This document shows positions 33,695 through 46,503 of a DNA stretch of 64,000 nucleotides, one piece after another (the first letter of the stretch is position 1; every line of letters begins with the position of its first letter). A program made the translations under genes and the position numbers. Origin of the DNA: Symsagittifera roscoffensis (lineage: Eukaryota > Xenacoelomorpha > Acoela > Convolutidae); contig NC_087065.1 in NCBI RefSeq assembly GCF_963678635.1, positions 48,610,381 through 48,674,380 of the forward strand. The letters run 5' to 3'. Under the pieces are notes generated by a model. That model saw only the letters and a program-made list of their open reading frames with translations, did not search any database and had not been told where the DNA came from.

Positions 33695-36600
33695 TTTGCA
33701 GGGAAGTTTTTGATTTTTAGTTCGAAATTTTAACTAAAGAAAGATCGGACTGATTCTCAGATTACAAACTGCGGAAGTGAAATTTTACAAATTAAAATTT
33801 TTGATATAATGAAATATCAACCTGTTAGCAAATAAGTACCGGCCATGTGTTTCTCTATATGCATGGTAATATTCATATCTTAAGGCTGGAATTTTTCCAA
33901 AAAGTCAAAAACTGTACCAAGAGTCAATGGCGATGTACGTTTATGTGGATTTCAAGTGCAACCATATGGCAATCTTTTGAAATGCTGGAAAAATCACATA
34001 AATCAGTGCTGGTTACAAACTGTTTTTCCGACTTTAGCTATTTGTTTCTGCAGACTAAAACTAAATTATATTTCTTTACAGTTGGTATATAGAAGGAACT
34101 TAGAGGCTACTTCGTTGGAACCAAAGATGGCAGCTTTAAATTTGCGAGGGGAAAGTCCTAAAGAGTGAGCGGATAATAAGGAGTGGAGATAGTAGATCAG
34201 ACCTCAAGAGTCTCATCTGTCAAATTAAAAAAGCGCATTCAACTTCCTCTCGAATTCAACCTTCTTGGATTTAGAAATCCAACTATTTCTAATTCGTAAA
34301 CTGTTCTAAAATAAGTACAAATTCAAGGGTTGCTTCGGTTATAATTTTGAAAAAAAGAAGTCTGAAAGTAGCGTGTTCTTAACTTTCCTCGACAGTCGAC
34401 AAAACAAAGGTAATAAAAATTTAGCGCAAGCAAGGCACTTTGTTCCGAAGTTTTGCTAGCAATGGTTTTTCCTTCAAATAATTTTCGAAAATCGAAGCAA
34501 CAGTTCTGCTTGATGACTGAATTCGTACGCCACGTCAAAGCTATCAACGAAATAAAAGCTGGTTTAAAAAGATTTTCATCTGCATCATTTGCAAAGTTAT
34601 AGCAATCGTTCAAAATTGTGATTTTGTTAATTTGAAGCTAATGCCGTGTAGGATTCTTCTAAGGAGCTTTTTATCTATATATTTTTATAACTTAATTTAT
34701 TCATTCTGATCTTTTTTCCAGCAGAACATGTCAATTTCATATAACCTCTTAGTTAAAAAAACATGTCTAGGAAGATTTACGTTTACATTTACATCGTCAT
34801 AAGTTATCGCTGAAACAAACTTCTATTTTGTAAATAATAGCATAATCGGCGATTTTGATTAAAAATTTTGAGAAAAACAGAACAACAGCATTCAAGAGAC
34901 CCCATTAATATAAAAACAGATTAATTATCCGATGCTTAATTCTTTATACATCCCCCTAGTCAGTCAATTCTTCGGAAAAATTCAACCACTTTCTAAGAGG
35001 GCTCGTCTTATTTCATTACCTAACCTGCATTGTAAACGTAAGGCAACGTCCAGGTTCAGTAAACTAGAAACTTCTTCAAAAAAAATGAAGATTAGAAAAA
35101 AATTGTTAAAGAAAACAATTCGTAACAGTAGTTTAAGAGGGGAGCACTGATTCAGGCGCAGTATTCCTCTTACCATGTCAAGGAGTTCGCTATTACATCT
35201 GCGAAGATAACCAAAAGCTTTTCTGTGCAAAATGTATTGAGGCTGAAGAAAGTCAATGAAATCTGAAAGGGTGTTCCTCAAAGAATTTTGGTAGTTGGTG
35301 GTATACAGCTTGCAATGTACAAGAATCTCATTCGTGACACTTTTATGTTAATATTTTTTTGTTGAACCTATTTTGTTGTTGTTCTGACCATTGAAAATGG
35401 GGAGAAACTTTGTATTCGGGTGTGTTTTAGTTTTTTTGTTCAACTTTTTGTTTTCCACACAAAATCAGCTACCCCAAAAAATGCTTGGACAAAGTTGAGT
35501 GATATATCATTTTGAAACCCTTTCATTCGTGATTCGAACGATTTTTAAAAAATTCAAAAAAATATTAACAGTGTCGAGAAAAATCGATTTGAAACCTTTG
35601 ATTTTTGGTCTAATTTTGAGCTAATTAGAAAGGCAGTAAGTAATTGCAATAGCTTATTCAAGCTTATTTTAAGCCGTGAAAATTCAAATTTACTCTGGTA
35701 AAGGTAGCTTTTGGAGTTTCTTAGCGCAATTTTAGGAATTAAAAAAAATCAATTTTTTTTTTCGTTTCTCTAATCATTATTCTTCAAAAACTGTTATTCC
35801 AATTGATACTATGACTCTCAAATATGCCAAAATTCTATTATTTGGTTCCGATTTTTTTTTATCGCGACATGCAGAAGATCATACTTTTTAAGCAATAAAA
35901 AAATCATGGCGGTAGTTTAGCAAGAAATATCTCCCAAAATCGGGTTTTTCAATTGATCTCCAACACATCTCAAACCTGAGAATAGGCAGGGTAGTTTTAG
36001 AGGAAAGTCAAAAAGTTCCCTAAAAACGCTAAGAAAGTCAAAACATTGACTTTTTCGCAAAATATATTTTTTTTGTTCTAAAATCATTTCGGCTTAGCCG
36101 CATATGCAGAAAAGTTTCACCCAATTTGTTGTTTTGGTTGAACGCAAAAATTTACGAGAGTAGCTTTCGAGAAAAGTCGAATAGATTTAAAAAACTGTAC
36201 AAAATCAATTAGTGATTTTTCCGAGGGCCATAACTTTTATGTAACGGAAAAATGGTTGTAGTCGATTATGCTGGGGAATTTTTCATAATCCGCTTTATCC
36301 ATTGAACTTAAAATTTGGATGAGTAGTTTGTGAGAAGACGAAAAAAAGCATCTAATAATATAGGTCAAACGTTCCACTCACAGACTTTTTGAAGGCTGTA
36401 GAGAGTACATCAAAATTAAAAAAGACTAGAGATTATGCAGAGACACATTACAGTAAACAGTATTTCCGTTGATACACCGTTTTTGAAAAGTGCTAAAAAC
36501 TTTTGCGTAACATTTTTGCAAAAAGTGAAAAAAAGCGTCTCACAAAATACAAAACCCAATCACATAGTTTTAAATTGGCGCATAAGTATATTGGTGCGTA

Positions 36601-38080
36601 TGGTACTGCCATCTATCAAGCTTAGTCAAAAGTCAAATGGGAAAACTTGACTGACATTCCATACCAAAAAATAAAATTATTGTACAGAGGCAAAGCTGCG
36701 CTTCGCAAAAACTATCAAAAAACGACTTAAAGCAGATCTATTAGTTGAAATACAAAAAAGTAGTAAGGTTCCTTGAATAGATTAAGCTTTTGCCAATAGT
36801 TGGATACAGACACTATGAAAAAACACCGAAACTTCCAATGCTACAGAACGTGATTATTGCAAAATATTTAGCAAATGAGCAAATTTAATTGAAATTTGGA
36901 CTTGAAAAAAGAAGGTTCAAAGTATAACACTACGCTGGCTTGTGGAAACACACAGAGAAAAGAATCCTCCGGAAAAATGCAAGCAGAAAACTTTTCAAAA
37001 ATTCAAAAGATAAAACTTTTTAAAATGTAACGATTCTATTTTCTGACCTGAAACCTATCTGATTAACAATTATGCGTTTGGAAAAAACAATTCACTCCAT
37101 GTGTTTTTGTCAAACTCCAACTCAGAGAAAATTCATGAGCTTTCAGGGCTTACACAGAGAAAATTCAAGAGCTTTTAAAAGTAGAAAAGCTCAAGTTTTG
37201 CATATAACAGTTTTGAATGTAACAAACTAATGACAATCACACTTATTTTTTAAGTAAAAAAAGAGAATGCATTAAACCAAATTGCGCATAAATAATGCAT
37301 TTCAAAATCTATTGACCTAGCCAAAAGGAATTTGTAATAAAGTTAACGAATTTAGGTAAAAGTTAATGAGTTTTGGTGAAAAATTTCAACTTTCGTTTTC
37401 GGACAATCATATACGTTAAAATTTATTGATTTTCATGGCTCATGTATGAGGGACACTTCTTTTATATTATGTACCCAATTAGAAGACTGCGTGAATGGAT
37501 AAGTTTTTTTTTATTTCGTTGGAAATCGGACAAGGTAAGTTTATTTTTGAAACCGAAAGTCGCTCACGTTTTTTTACGACTTTTTTTTATAAATCGAAAA
37601 AATAAATTGCCTTCCATTAGGCAAAATAATTTGGAGTGAACATAAAAAATCAAGTCAAATCTCAAAAATTCCTGAAAAAAATTGAACAAATTAACACGAA
37701 CATTATAATTGTTATATGATTTTGTTCATTATTACTTAATTCATTTTGCAGTATTAATCTTTCAAAGTTTATTGAATAATTGAAGCTTTTTGTGGACTAA
37801 GTATGCTCGGATAAAAATGAGGCTACTAACTACTCAAATTGATACAAATGAATATATATGAAAAACATCTTAGCATGCTTTACTGAAAGTATTAGACAAA
37901 CTTATTATTCGAAAAAAAACACACGATTTGATTGTGAGTGTAAATTGCTACTAATAGGTGTTAATAGTGATATAATCCACGAAGGAAAAAAAGATTTTTA
38001 ATAGATAGGAATTGATTTATTTCTTTGGTCAAGCACAGGACAAAGCATTTTCTGCACCAGTTCCTTTTTCATTAAAAAAA
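33695..38080. other. AT-rich intergenic region with decayed repeats
   Basis: No gene recognised. 33695-33760 would be the 5' flank of the racemase gene. A minus-strand frame at 34323-34613 (96 codons) has no known motif. About 35930-36310 resembles the degenerate tandem repeats at 51.8-52.6 kb (CCGAGGGCCATAACTTTTATG against CCGAGGAGCATAACTTTTAGTG-like sequence). 36680-36780 carries the dispersed hairpin repeat. A 30-bp near-repeat (AGAGAAAATTCATGAGCTTT and AGAGAAAATTCAAGAGCTTT) is at 37125-37175. Confidence 0.45.
36684..36780 (+). repeat. Dispersed hairpin repeat, copy 1
   Basis: Starts with AGGCAAAGCTGCGCTTCGCA and continues for about 95 bp with visible similarity to 39497-39602 and 41806-41900. 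In the best copy the core GCGAAGCTGCGCTTCGC folds with a 7-bp stem. Here one base breaks the left arm. Confidence 0.55.
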
Positions 38081-38085
38081 ATGCT

Positions 38086-38155
38086 ACCACGCAATGGATT
38101 CGAGCCTGCGACCTAGAGATTATGAACCTCATGCCTTAAACTCTCAATCACGGGT
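38086..38155 (-). tRNA. tRNA-Met-like sequence, degenerate (possible SINE head)
   Basis: On the minus strand an anticodon-arm-like part GAGGTTCATAATCTC with anticodon CAT is followed by AGGTCGCAGGCTCGAATCC, a normal spacing to a T-arm with the GTTCGAATC-type loop (here GCTCGAATC), and by GCGTGGTAGCA, an acceptor-like 3' end. The 5' half is poor: no clean D-arm or matching acceptor strand. It is likely a pseudogene or the head of a tRNA-derived SINE. Confidence 0.4.
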
Positions 38156-40118
38156 GATTCAGCATCAGCAAACACTAGCAAAAAATAAAGCAGACAACAG
38201 ATGCTATGAAATATCAATGCTACAGATGGGGCTTGTAACAAAAGTGCTATCAAACGGACACCTCTATTTGCAAGTTGGGCTGGGAAACAAGTCAAACTAA
38301 AAAGCTACGCTCGCAAGTGTTTTCACAAAAAACATCTCAAGAAATATTCTATCTACCGTCATAAGTTTTTGATTGTCACTTTATTGAGTTTTTCTTATAC
38401 GTTTCAAGTTATAAGAAAAAATTTTGAGCCACATGCAATACAGAATTATGAACCGCAAAAATGAGATTCGAAATATGAAGAGTTTTCGCATGTATGTCCT
38501 TAGAAAATCTAGTTTGCATGATTTCTCAAATAACTATAGAAAAACTGACATCAAGAAGAAAAACAACCAATCCATTAATGAGAAACGAAAATAAACCTTG
38601 CAAAATTGCAAAATGGAATTTTAAAATTACAAGGAAAGACAAAATAGAAAAGAGAAGACGAAAAGTTGAAGAAATTGGCATCTAAGTGACCAAACTCCAA
38701 CATATAGGTTTAGATGGAATTTAGCGCCATGTTCTCGCTGACTTCCAAATAACATCCTTCAATAAAACGGATAAATTACATTTGTCTAAAACACATGAGC
38801 ACTACACAGATTCTGCAATCGAGTTTTTTTGCTGAGCATTATTGTTTCGGTTTGAAAAAGTGGAATCGAAACATAAAAAACGTGTTTGTTGGCCCACATT
38901 CAAAGCAAGGATCTTATGTGACCTAAATCTTCTCAAAACCGTCAGTCATGGGCAAAATATTAGCATAATTTTTTGAAAACTTTGGGTTAGCAGCATAAAA
39001 ACTTGTTAAAATAAAAAGCATGAAAAAATTCATGCTATGAACCCAAAACATTGAAAAAATTATGCTATTTTTCCCCCTATAATCTATGATTTTGACTGGG
39101 TTAAAGGTCCCAAATGATCATACAGACAAGATACTCAGCTCTTTGCTTATGAAAACTTGAACTAGAGTCAGAAAAAATATGTATGGAGAACTTTATTAAA
39201 CATTATTCATAAAAGATTTGAAATTTTGACAAAAATGCTAGGAACTAAGTTACCATCTTTAAGATTTTATATTAAAAACTACAGTAATTTTTCGAAAGAA
39301 AAAACGGTCTCTTATAATTAAGCCGACAAACTATCATAATCTGGATTATTTTATTCTTTTTTCACAATAATGAAAAAATTCAACTGGAATCAGGGCTCAA
39401 AAAGCTTGAATTTTACTCACTCGACTTTTTTGAGGCATTCAAAATTTTGTTTATTGAAAACGTTTGAGCATTTTTCAACTTTCAAAAATATATACACAGG
39501 CGAAGCTGCGCTTCGCAAACACTTTCGAGAACACCACAAAAAAACAGGTCTATCAAGTGACATAAGAAAAGTAGAAATATGCCTCGAATTTGCAATAACT
39601 TGAGGCTTAACAAAAACTCGTAACAGCAAAAATCTGCGACCTAGCAAACTTGAGTCTCAAGCAGTAACCATTCAGCCAGGGATGCTTTAACTCCCCAAAA
39701 ACTAGCCACCAATAACGCAGCTACACATGCTAATAAATTGCCAATTCGATGCAGCAAAAGTAGCACCAAATATTTAAAAAATTCAATTTTGCATGCAATA
39801 AATATGAAATCATAAAGCCATATTATGTATAAATTATGCAATTCAAAAAGCTGCAATATATTAAGTTAGAAAATTTCTGAAAAAGAATTTATTATTGTTG
39901 TTGTTTCAAACAAATAGCTTTTTTCGGTTCACTTGATGAATTAAAAATGCATCAATTGGGTAAACTTATAACTATTCGAATGTCAAAGCACATGCTATTA
40001 ATATGCTGTAAAGGTGCAACAAATAAGCTGTCATGCCAATTCCATGCTGCAAATTTTTTTGCTTGAAGTGGCGTTTATATTTCACACCACTTCACTTTAT
40101 TTATGATACTTAGACAAA
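38156..40118. other. Intergenic sequence without recognisable gene
   Basis: AT-rich. Only short frames without motifs, apart from the hairpin repeat at 39497-39602. Direct repeats of simple AAAAATTCATGCTA type occur around 39000-39070. Confidence 0.45.
39497..39602 (+). repeat. Dispersed hairpin repeat, copy 2
   Basis: Contains the complete palindrome GCGAAGCTGCGCTTCGC followed by a segment shared with copy 1 (AACAGGTCTATCAAGTGA against AAGCAGATCTATTAGTTGA). Probably a short nonautonomous element or part of one. Copy 3 is at 41806-41900 with two changes in the palindrome. Confidence 0.55.
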
Positions 40119-40396
40119 CATTTTTAGATTTCTCCGCGAAATAAAAAAAGTTTGCCTTGCCGCTGCATTTCCCTCTAATTATTCTAGTTTCATGAAAGAA
40201 TAGCAAATAACAAAACTGCGACTGAGTCGAAACAATAATTGCGACTTAGATCGAAAAAAAACTTGCTTTGCAAGTGTAATCAAATTGAATTGCAATAGTT
40301 GTTGATAATTGCCATTCTTTCATGAAACTAGAATAATTAGAGGGAAATGCAGCGGCAAGGCAAACTTTTTTTATTTCGCGGAGAAATCTAAAAATG
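40119..40396. repeat. Perfect inverted repeat, about 84-bp arms
   Basis: Left arm 40119-40203, right arm 40312-40396, identical by eye except for one base at the inner end (AATAG against AATGG), with a spacer of about 108 bp. The arms share GCCTTGCCGCTGCATTTCCC. This fits a recent foldback or MITE-type element, or a transcribed long hairpin. Target-site duplications are not obvious. Confidence 0.9.
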
Positions 40397-40735
40397 TAAA
40401 ATCAATTTCCGAACCTAGAAGTAGTTCAAGTTTTCATGACATTTACCCTCGTGCTGTTCGATAGAAGAGATTGCCTTACTTTTAACAAAGAAAAAGAACT
40501 GAACTTAAAAATCAATCAAAAGTCAAACCTAGAAAAATCAGATTTGAGTGTCATAAAACTCGAGCATGAAAAAAGAAAAAGATTTGAGCGGAGTCTTTGT
40601 TTAAAAAAAACTTGAAAAAAATAACTTCGCACGGTCTATAGAAGTGACAATCATTTCGTTGCTTTACATACAAGAAATTTGAAGTGTCAAAAATAAATTT
40701 ATAGTAGATTTGAAGGAACCCGGTAGATTTGAAGG

Positions 40736-40836
40736 AAATAGCATTGTAACACAATTTACGAACCGACAACTAAGCGAACAAAATCTGGGTATACGCCCGT
40801 TGAGTTGAAAAAAATCTCGTCATAGTAGAACATCCT
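40736..40836 (+). repeat. Direct repeat, left copy
   Basis: GAAATAGCATTGTAACACAA and the next 80 bp recur at 41561-41656, with about ten differences. The two copies are 825 bp apart and share GCATTGTAACACAATTTACG and the CCCGTTGAGTTGAAAAAA part. They could be two copies of one dispersed repeat or the ends of an element. Confidence 0.7.
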
Positions 40837-41560
40837 GTTCGGAAAAACCATAATGATAACCAAGATTTAAGTTGACAATTTAATTACTGAAACTGAAAAC
40901 AAAATTTTAAAAAGGAATAGAGTTCAAATTAAGTTTCAGCCGTTTCCTTGATGCAAAAAGAAGTGAAGTCGAGAAGGGTTGCGTCTCTCTGCAACTTCTC
41001 CAGTCGGTCCAGGTGTCTCTCTTGGTAGCAAATCAGCTGCTCTATCACTTCCGCTACGCCTGGCAACTCTAAAACAGAATTTTTGTGGCTGCTGATTTGT
41101 TCGGTTGTCTACTGCTCACACACCAGCCACGTAAAAATTGAATGTAAGGAGCTTTTCTCCACAAGGTCCAACAAAAGAGCCGCTCGGTTCAAGGAGCACA
41201 ACTTCAAGGAGCACAACTGTAAAGCCTGCGGTAACCAATTACATGTACTTTAATTAGTTTCGGGGCAAAAAAATTCTGCCAATTTTTTCAGTATTCTTGC
41301 CTGTGAGAACAAACCCACGAAATGCGTTTAATTCGTTAAAGGTAGGATAATTATTCTAAAAATAGTGAACCATTCATGAAAAAATTTTCAGAACAGGCAA
41401 ATGGAAGCTTCGCATCACTTGCGATACATCACAAGCATAGCAAGGCTAGCTAGCCGACAGAAAAACCAAACAAAACCGCTAAGCTGATGTTTTTTTCAAG
41501 AAGTGTAATTTTCATAAATTTGACTTAATATACTAAAATGGATCGACAACTGTCAGAGTT

Positions 41561-41656
41561 GAAATAGCATTGTAACACAATTTACGAATCGGCAACTAAG
41601 CAAACAATTTCTGGGTATATACCCGTTGAGTTGAAAAAATCCTGTCATAATAATAG
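41561..41656 (+). repeat. Direct repeat, right copy
   Basis: Second copy of the repeat at 40736-40836. Sequence between them (40837-41560) has no ORF longer than 60 codons and no recognised motif. Confidence 0.7.
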
Positions 41657-41805
41657 GTTACAAAATACTTAGACATTCAAAGTTTTCATATTGAACATAT
41701 TTCAGCAAAAAAAAACGAAAGGGAAATGATGAAAACTCGTAAGCAACAACATAACCATAGCACATAGATTCGTTAACAACATAACTACAAATTTCGACAG
41801 AAGCG

Positions 41806-41900
41806 AAGCTGCACTTCACAAACACAAGCAAGAAAACGCCAGAAAGTAGCTCTTAAGGAAGTGAAAAAATGAATCAGGAAAGAAAAAGTAAACATATCTC
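41806..41900 (+). repeat. Dispersed hairpin repeat, copy 3
   Basis: AAGCGAAGCTGCACTTCACAAACAC aligns with the hairpin of the other copies, with two substitutions in the right arm. Similarity with the others beyond about 60 bp is weak. Confidence 0.45.
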
Positions 41901-42314
41901 GAAAAAACTTCTGATCTGCCAGAATCGAATTCCAAACAGGAGATACCAAGTCTCACGACCTTGACTTGTTTTGAAAAAACTTCAACTTTCGAATTTCAAA
42001 GAAATAATACAGGCCGTTAACGCTAATTGAAGTTAAAGAACAATTTATGATAACTTTTCAATGAGAATTAACCCAATTTGAGAAAACTGGACCAAAAATA
42101 TTTTTTATACCACGCCGGGTAATCTAAAAATTGAAATCCATTTTGTAAACTAGAAGTGGACCTTTCATTTTTGCTGATCAATAGTGGAAATTACCTTCTT
42201 TTCAAAAACGAAATGAACTGAATTTTTAACAAAAGCCTATGTCAAAACCGAAAAAATCAACTTCGAACATTGCATGATTTCACTGAAAAAAAACAACGAC
42301 CTATTTGAGTATCT

Positions 42315-45300
42315 TCAATATGTTGATTGGCAATTAAAACCTTCAAAGTATTTCAGAAGTCGAAACAAAGCATAGAACAAGAATTTGAAATGCTTAAAAA
42401 TGTCTTGTGCAGTTACTTTTGAACAGGCCTTTACGATATGAGTCCCGTGGGCAAAGTTGTTCACGCGCAAAAAATTTGCAATACAATTCCTCTCGCAAAC
42501 TTTCTTACCAATTAAAGATTCCGGGCTCCAGCTTTTGAACACGATTTCCATCAAAATTTGAGCACTGTGACAATTCTTTGAATTGGAGTTCCAAATAACA
42601 CAAAATTTCAACAGTTGAACCAAATCGGCCTCCGGTAGATCTGAAAAAGAATGGCGATTAGGATGATAACTGCAAATCGAAGGTGGTTCTCAAGGTTAAT
42701 TGAAATAACTGATTGCATTATGTTCCTAAAAATTGTTGGCACTGGACATTTGAAACTGAATTCAGAAAGTCTTCTTCAGTATAAAAAATATCATAGCTAC
42801 ACAAAATACCATTAATGACGTTCATCCTCCAAATAGTTTTAAATTCAGAGTAACGAACTGGCTTTTTGAGTTGAAAAACTATTAGATATTTAAACATAAA
42901 AAAAACGTTGCTTGGGGGCTTTTCCAGATAATAATTAATGAATTTTAAAAATGTCAGAATTAACAAAGGCGGCATGCATGCGATTACTGAATCATGATAA
43001 ACTACCAATATTCCCGATTTAAATCATGTTCAGTTCACAAATTGGTCTTATAATGACTATATTTTAAGTATTTTTAGGAGCCTTAAGCGCTTTAAGTCAG
43101 CCTCAAGTCTCTTTGAATAGGAGTTGCGTCATCTTTTTGTTCTAAACTCATGAGGTCTCAAAAGCAGACTTATTTTAGATCATATATATTCTTTTTCTAG
43201 GCTTTCAATTAGTTTGTCAAGTTGTTTTTGCTCTAAGCCTGCAAATGGTCTTTAACTGCTTTGCCAAGCTACGATTGCGGACGGATCAACATCGTGCGAG
43301 ATGGAATTATTGTAGAAAAAAATGAACTTTATGAAACTTTCAGCAATCAAGTTTCAACAAAAAACTTCTGCTCGATTACAAGCTATAACAATTTGTTATT
43401 ATCGCAAGGGTAATCATCAAAAATTTAAGTGAATTTTCTTGGAGTTTAAGTACTACAGGTGCAAAGTTGTAGCATTATTAGCGACTAAAGATAAAAAAAA
43501 TACCTGAAACGATCGCAGATAGCTTAGCTGCTACTTCTTTTTTCGAGAGAATCTTTTCCAAAATAGTCAGCAATTTGTACGGCTGGTTCAATTTAATGGC
43601 CAATTTAATCGCTTCCAGATAATTTTCTCCTAGTAGAAGATTCTCCATGGCCTGCATTTGAGTCAAGATTTCGTTTTGCTCTTCGAACTTTTTCAATTTG
43701 TTCTCGGAAGTGACGTCTTTCCAGGAAACGATAGAAGCATCTGCACCCGCACTAACTATCACCAGTTCTTCAGGTGCCTTTTCAGTTTTTGTTTCAACTT
43801 CGTTTGAACTGGATTGCTTTTCCATCACTGAGAGCGACCATACCTGAAGCAATTTTATTAATTTAAATTAAGCTCCCTTTTCCTACTGTATGATTCGATC
43901 ATTTTCTCAACAACTTATTAAGTTCTACGAAAACTTCTTTAATAATTTAAAACTGGTTCGGAGAAAAATTCTAGATCATTATGGTAGTTTTAAAAATCGC
44001 CATAAAACTGATCCATTCAAATTGTTTCTATATCTCTTCATACAACTTCTTCATACCCTTCATCGTGTATTATACCACTATCGAACTATCAAAAATATAC
44101 ACTATTGGCTAACTTTATCGTTGTGACCATCTAAAGTCGTAATACACTCCGATGTTTTCACATCCCACACTTTCACGAGACCGTTAGTAGCCGATGATAC
44201 AATCTGCGAACTCTTGTTGAAAAGCGACACTTGAATGACCGCACAATCATGGCCCTCAAACGTGGCCATACAAGTCGAGTTGGCTAAGTTCCATAGCTTG
44301 ACAGTCGTATCACCTGAAGCTGAGACCACAATTTGTTCGTGTTTTGAAAAATCGATCGCCCATATTCCTTTTCTGTGCCCCGTCAATACGGTCGATAGCG
44401 TCTGAGATTTGACAAACCAAGCCTTTATGAGCTTATCGTGAGATCCTGTAACTATCAACTCATTATTAGGCGATACTTTGCAGCAATTAATTTGCTTATC
44501 GTGAGCTTTCACGGTCCAAGCACATTTCAGAGATCTAATTTGATCGGTATCTTCAGTTTTCAGTTTCCATACCTTCAGAGTCAGATCTTCGCTCACTGAA
44601 CACAAACTTTGATTGTCATTTACAAAAAACTGGGCGTCCAAAACATCCATTGTATGCCCAACCATTGAGCCAATACATTTTAGAGATTGTTTGTCAGAGT
44701 TGAAAATCCAAAGTTTGACAGTTTTGTCTTTCGAAGTCGTTGCAACAAAATTTCCGTCAGTTGACGAACAAACAGATATTATGACGTCAGTATGCGCGCA
44801 TGTTATTTGAACATGAGAAGTATCAATATTAAGAAGCTTCAAAAACTTGCTTTTCGAAGCAACTGCCAATAAGGCTTTATCATTTCCAACAAAACAAGTC
44901 GACGAGATTTCCTCGGGATCTCCCGAGAACATTTTAACAATTTTTAGCGTTTCCAGCTTATAAAGAAAGAGATCATTTGTATATGAGGACGCTATAAATG
45001 TTCCATCTTTTTGATTCATGGAAAAAATTGGCGCCAAGGAGGAATCGTCTTCCGTATTTTGGGATGACAACTTTCCGAAAGCTTGCAAGCATCGTCCAGT
45101 AGAATCCCACACTTTGAAAACACCTCTGGCTCCAGCTGTTATGAAAATTTTCGAGTTAGATTCAACGTCTATCGGAAGATGACCCACCTAAATATTTACT
45201 GCTTTAGTTGACCAATAAGCAAATCTGATGACAAGTAAATGTCTCGTGTTGACCACGTCAAATATTATAATATCACTAAACAATTATTCACTTTTTAATT

Positions 45301-46503
45301 GATATTTAAATTTTTACTTTTTTCGAACTTTATTTCAAAATTTTTTTTTAAATGCACATATCTTAAGCTTTTTACAATTTTAGAACATCCGGCCTCAAAT
45401 TATGCCAAAAAAAATCGAACAAAAATTTTCCCTGCTTTTTTAAATCCTTATGGTTTGAAAATTACCTGTTTGATATTTGGCATGATCACTGCTTCTGCTA
45501 CTTCGTTCAACGTGAAAGAACTTTGATCCATTTGCAACTCCGTGGTCCTGAATCCGTCGTCTAACTTGCCCGGGGTCCACACAAAAGCCAAGCAGTCGCG
45601 TCCTATACTCACAAACCAGTTATGTTGGGAGTCAAATTTCAAGTCTAAAACTGCCCCGAAGTGAGCATTCACGCTGAAGACGCACCTCTTTGTCTGTAAA
45701 TGAGTTATCTGAATCTGACCATTATCATCCGCTGTAACTACTAAATAAACTCCTCCATAGACCCAGAATTTAATCACGCGTATAATCCCACTGTTTTTGA
45801 TATTATGTGTGTGGTATTGACGAGAGAGGTCGTATATTTTGGTCGTCCAATCGGCACTTCCGGTGGCCAGAAGTGTCCCTGAAGAGTCAATTTCGCAAGA
45901 TGTCACCGGTGATTTGTGAACCGCCTTCCAAGTTCGCTCACAGTCTGAATTCATGTAAAAGTATCATACATTGTTCCCATAAAAAGATAAGACTCTGTAG
46001 CCAATCAGCCATTCTTTTCGCTTTTTTTTTTCAACAAGGAACTAATCCAAAAAGTTTCAGTACATATTTATCATTGAAGTTTTATTTACCAACAAACTGA
46101 ATTCAAATTTGCATGTTCTACCTTGGGTCGTTAAACTGAAAATCACTTTACTATTCTGGAACCCATCTATCATACTTTTACCCAATTTAATTTCTTCTGA
46201 TCCATCTTTTTCATCGCCAATGTCAATGACTTCTTTCAATGACCATTTTTTCACCAACATACTTTTCGAAATTGTAACGAGAACACAGTCCGTGAAACAA
46301 AAAGAAGAGATTTCATCGTCATCATCCAGTTTAGCACACGCAACTTTCATTCCCGATTGCGTGTCAATGATATTCAGACTGTCCTTATATGGACATACTA
46401 GAAACCTTGAATTGTCAAGAAGTCCCACTTTTCCTCCTGAGTAGAATGCCGAAATTGTTTTCGTCTTCTCGAAGTCAGTTCGAGGTTTCAGTTTCTTCGG
46501 CAT
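42315..46503 (-). CDS. utp13: UTP13/TBL3, WD40 protein of the SSU processome (5 exons)
   Basis: Exons on the minus strand: 46503-46122, 45944-45466, 45187-44114, 43843-43504, 42640-42315. All junctions are GT-AG (donors CAAG/GTAGAA, ACAG/GTAATT, AAA/GTTAGC, TCAG/GTATTT; acceptors ATTCAG, ATTTAG, CTTCAG, TTTTTCAG) and phases agree, giving 866 codons. The N-terminus FYSGGKVGLLDNS matches the family start. A double-propeller array of WD repeats follows (for example KTVKLWIFN, LTLKVWKLK, TTVKLWNL, GLVKVWDV). The C-terminal Utp13 domain begins in exon 4 (MENLLLGENYLEAIKLAIKL) and ends in exon 5 (LLKFCVIWNSNSKNCHSAQ). UTP13 is part of the UTP-B complex that binds the pre-rRNA 5' ETS in the nucleolus for 18S maturation. 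Human TBL3 and yeast Utp13 are about 810-817 residues, so this one is slightly long. The last intron is 863 bp. The extreme C-terminus is less family-like than the rest. Confidence 0.93.

Noticed and set aside
32810-33733. Plus-strand ORFs up to 177 codons over the racemase gene
   Set aside because: Antisense of a recognisable conserved protein; they exist because the gene is GC-rich.
41885-41960. tRNA-like sequence on the minus strand (GGAATTCGATTCTGGCAG)
   Set aside because: Stems do not close well and the position of the anticodon arm is uncertain; at best a decayed SINE piece.
42718-43008. 96-codon minus-strand ORF in the last intron of UTP13
   Set aside because: No similarity to the UTP13 C-terminus. 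The conserved next exon starts at 42640 with matching phase.
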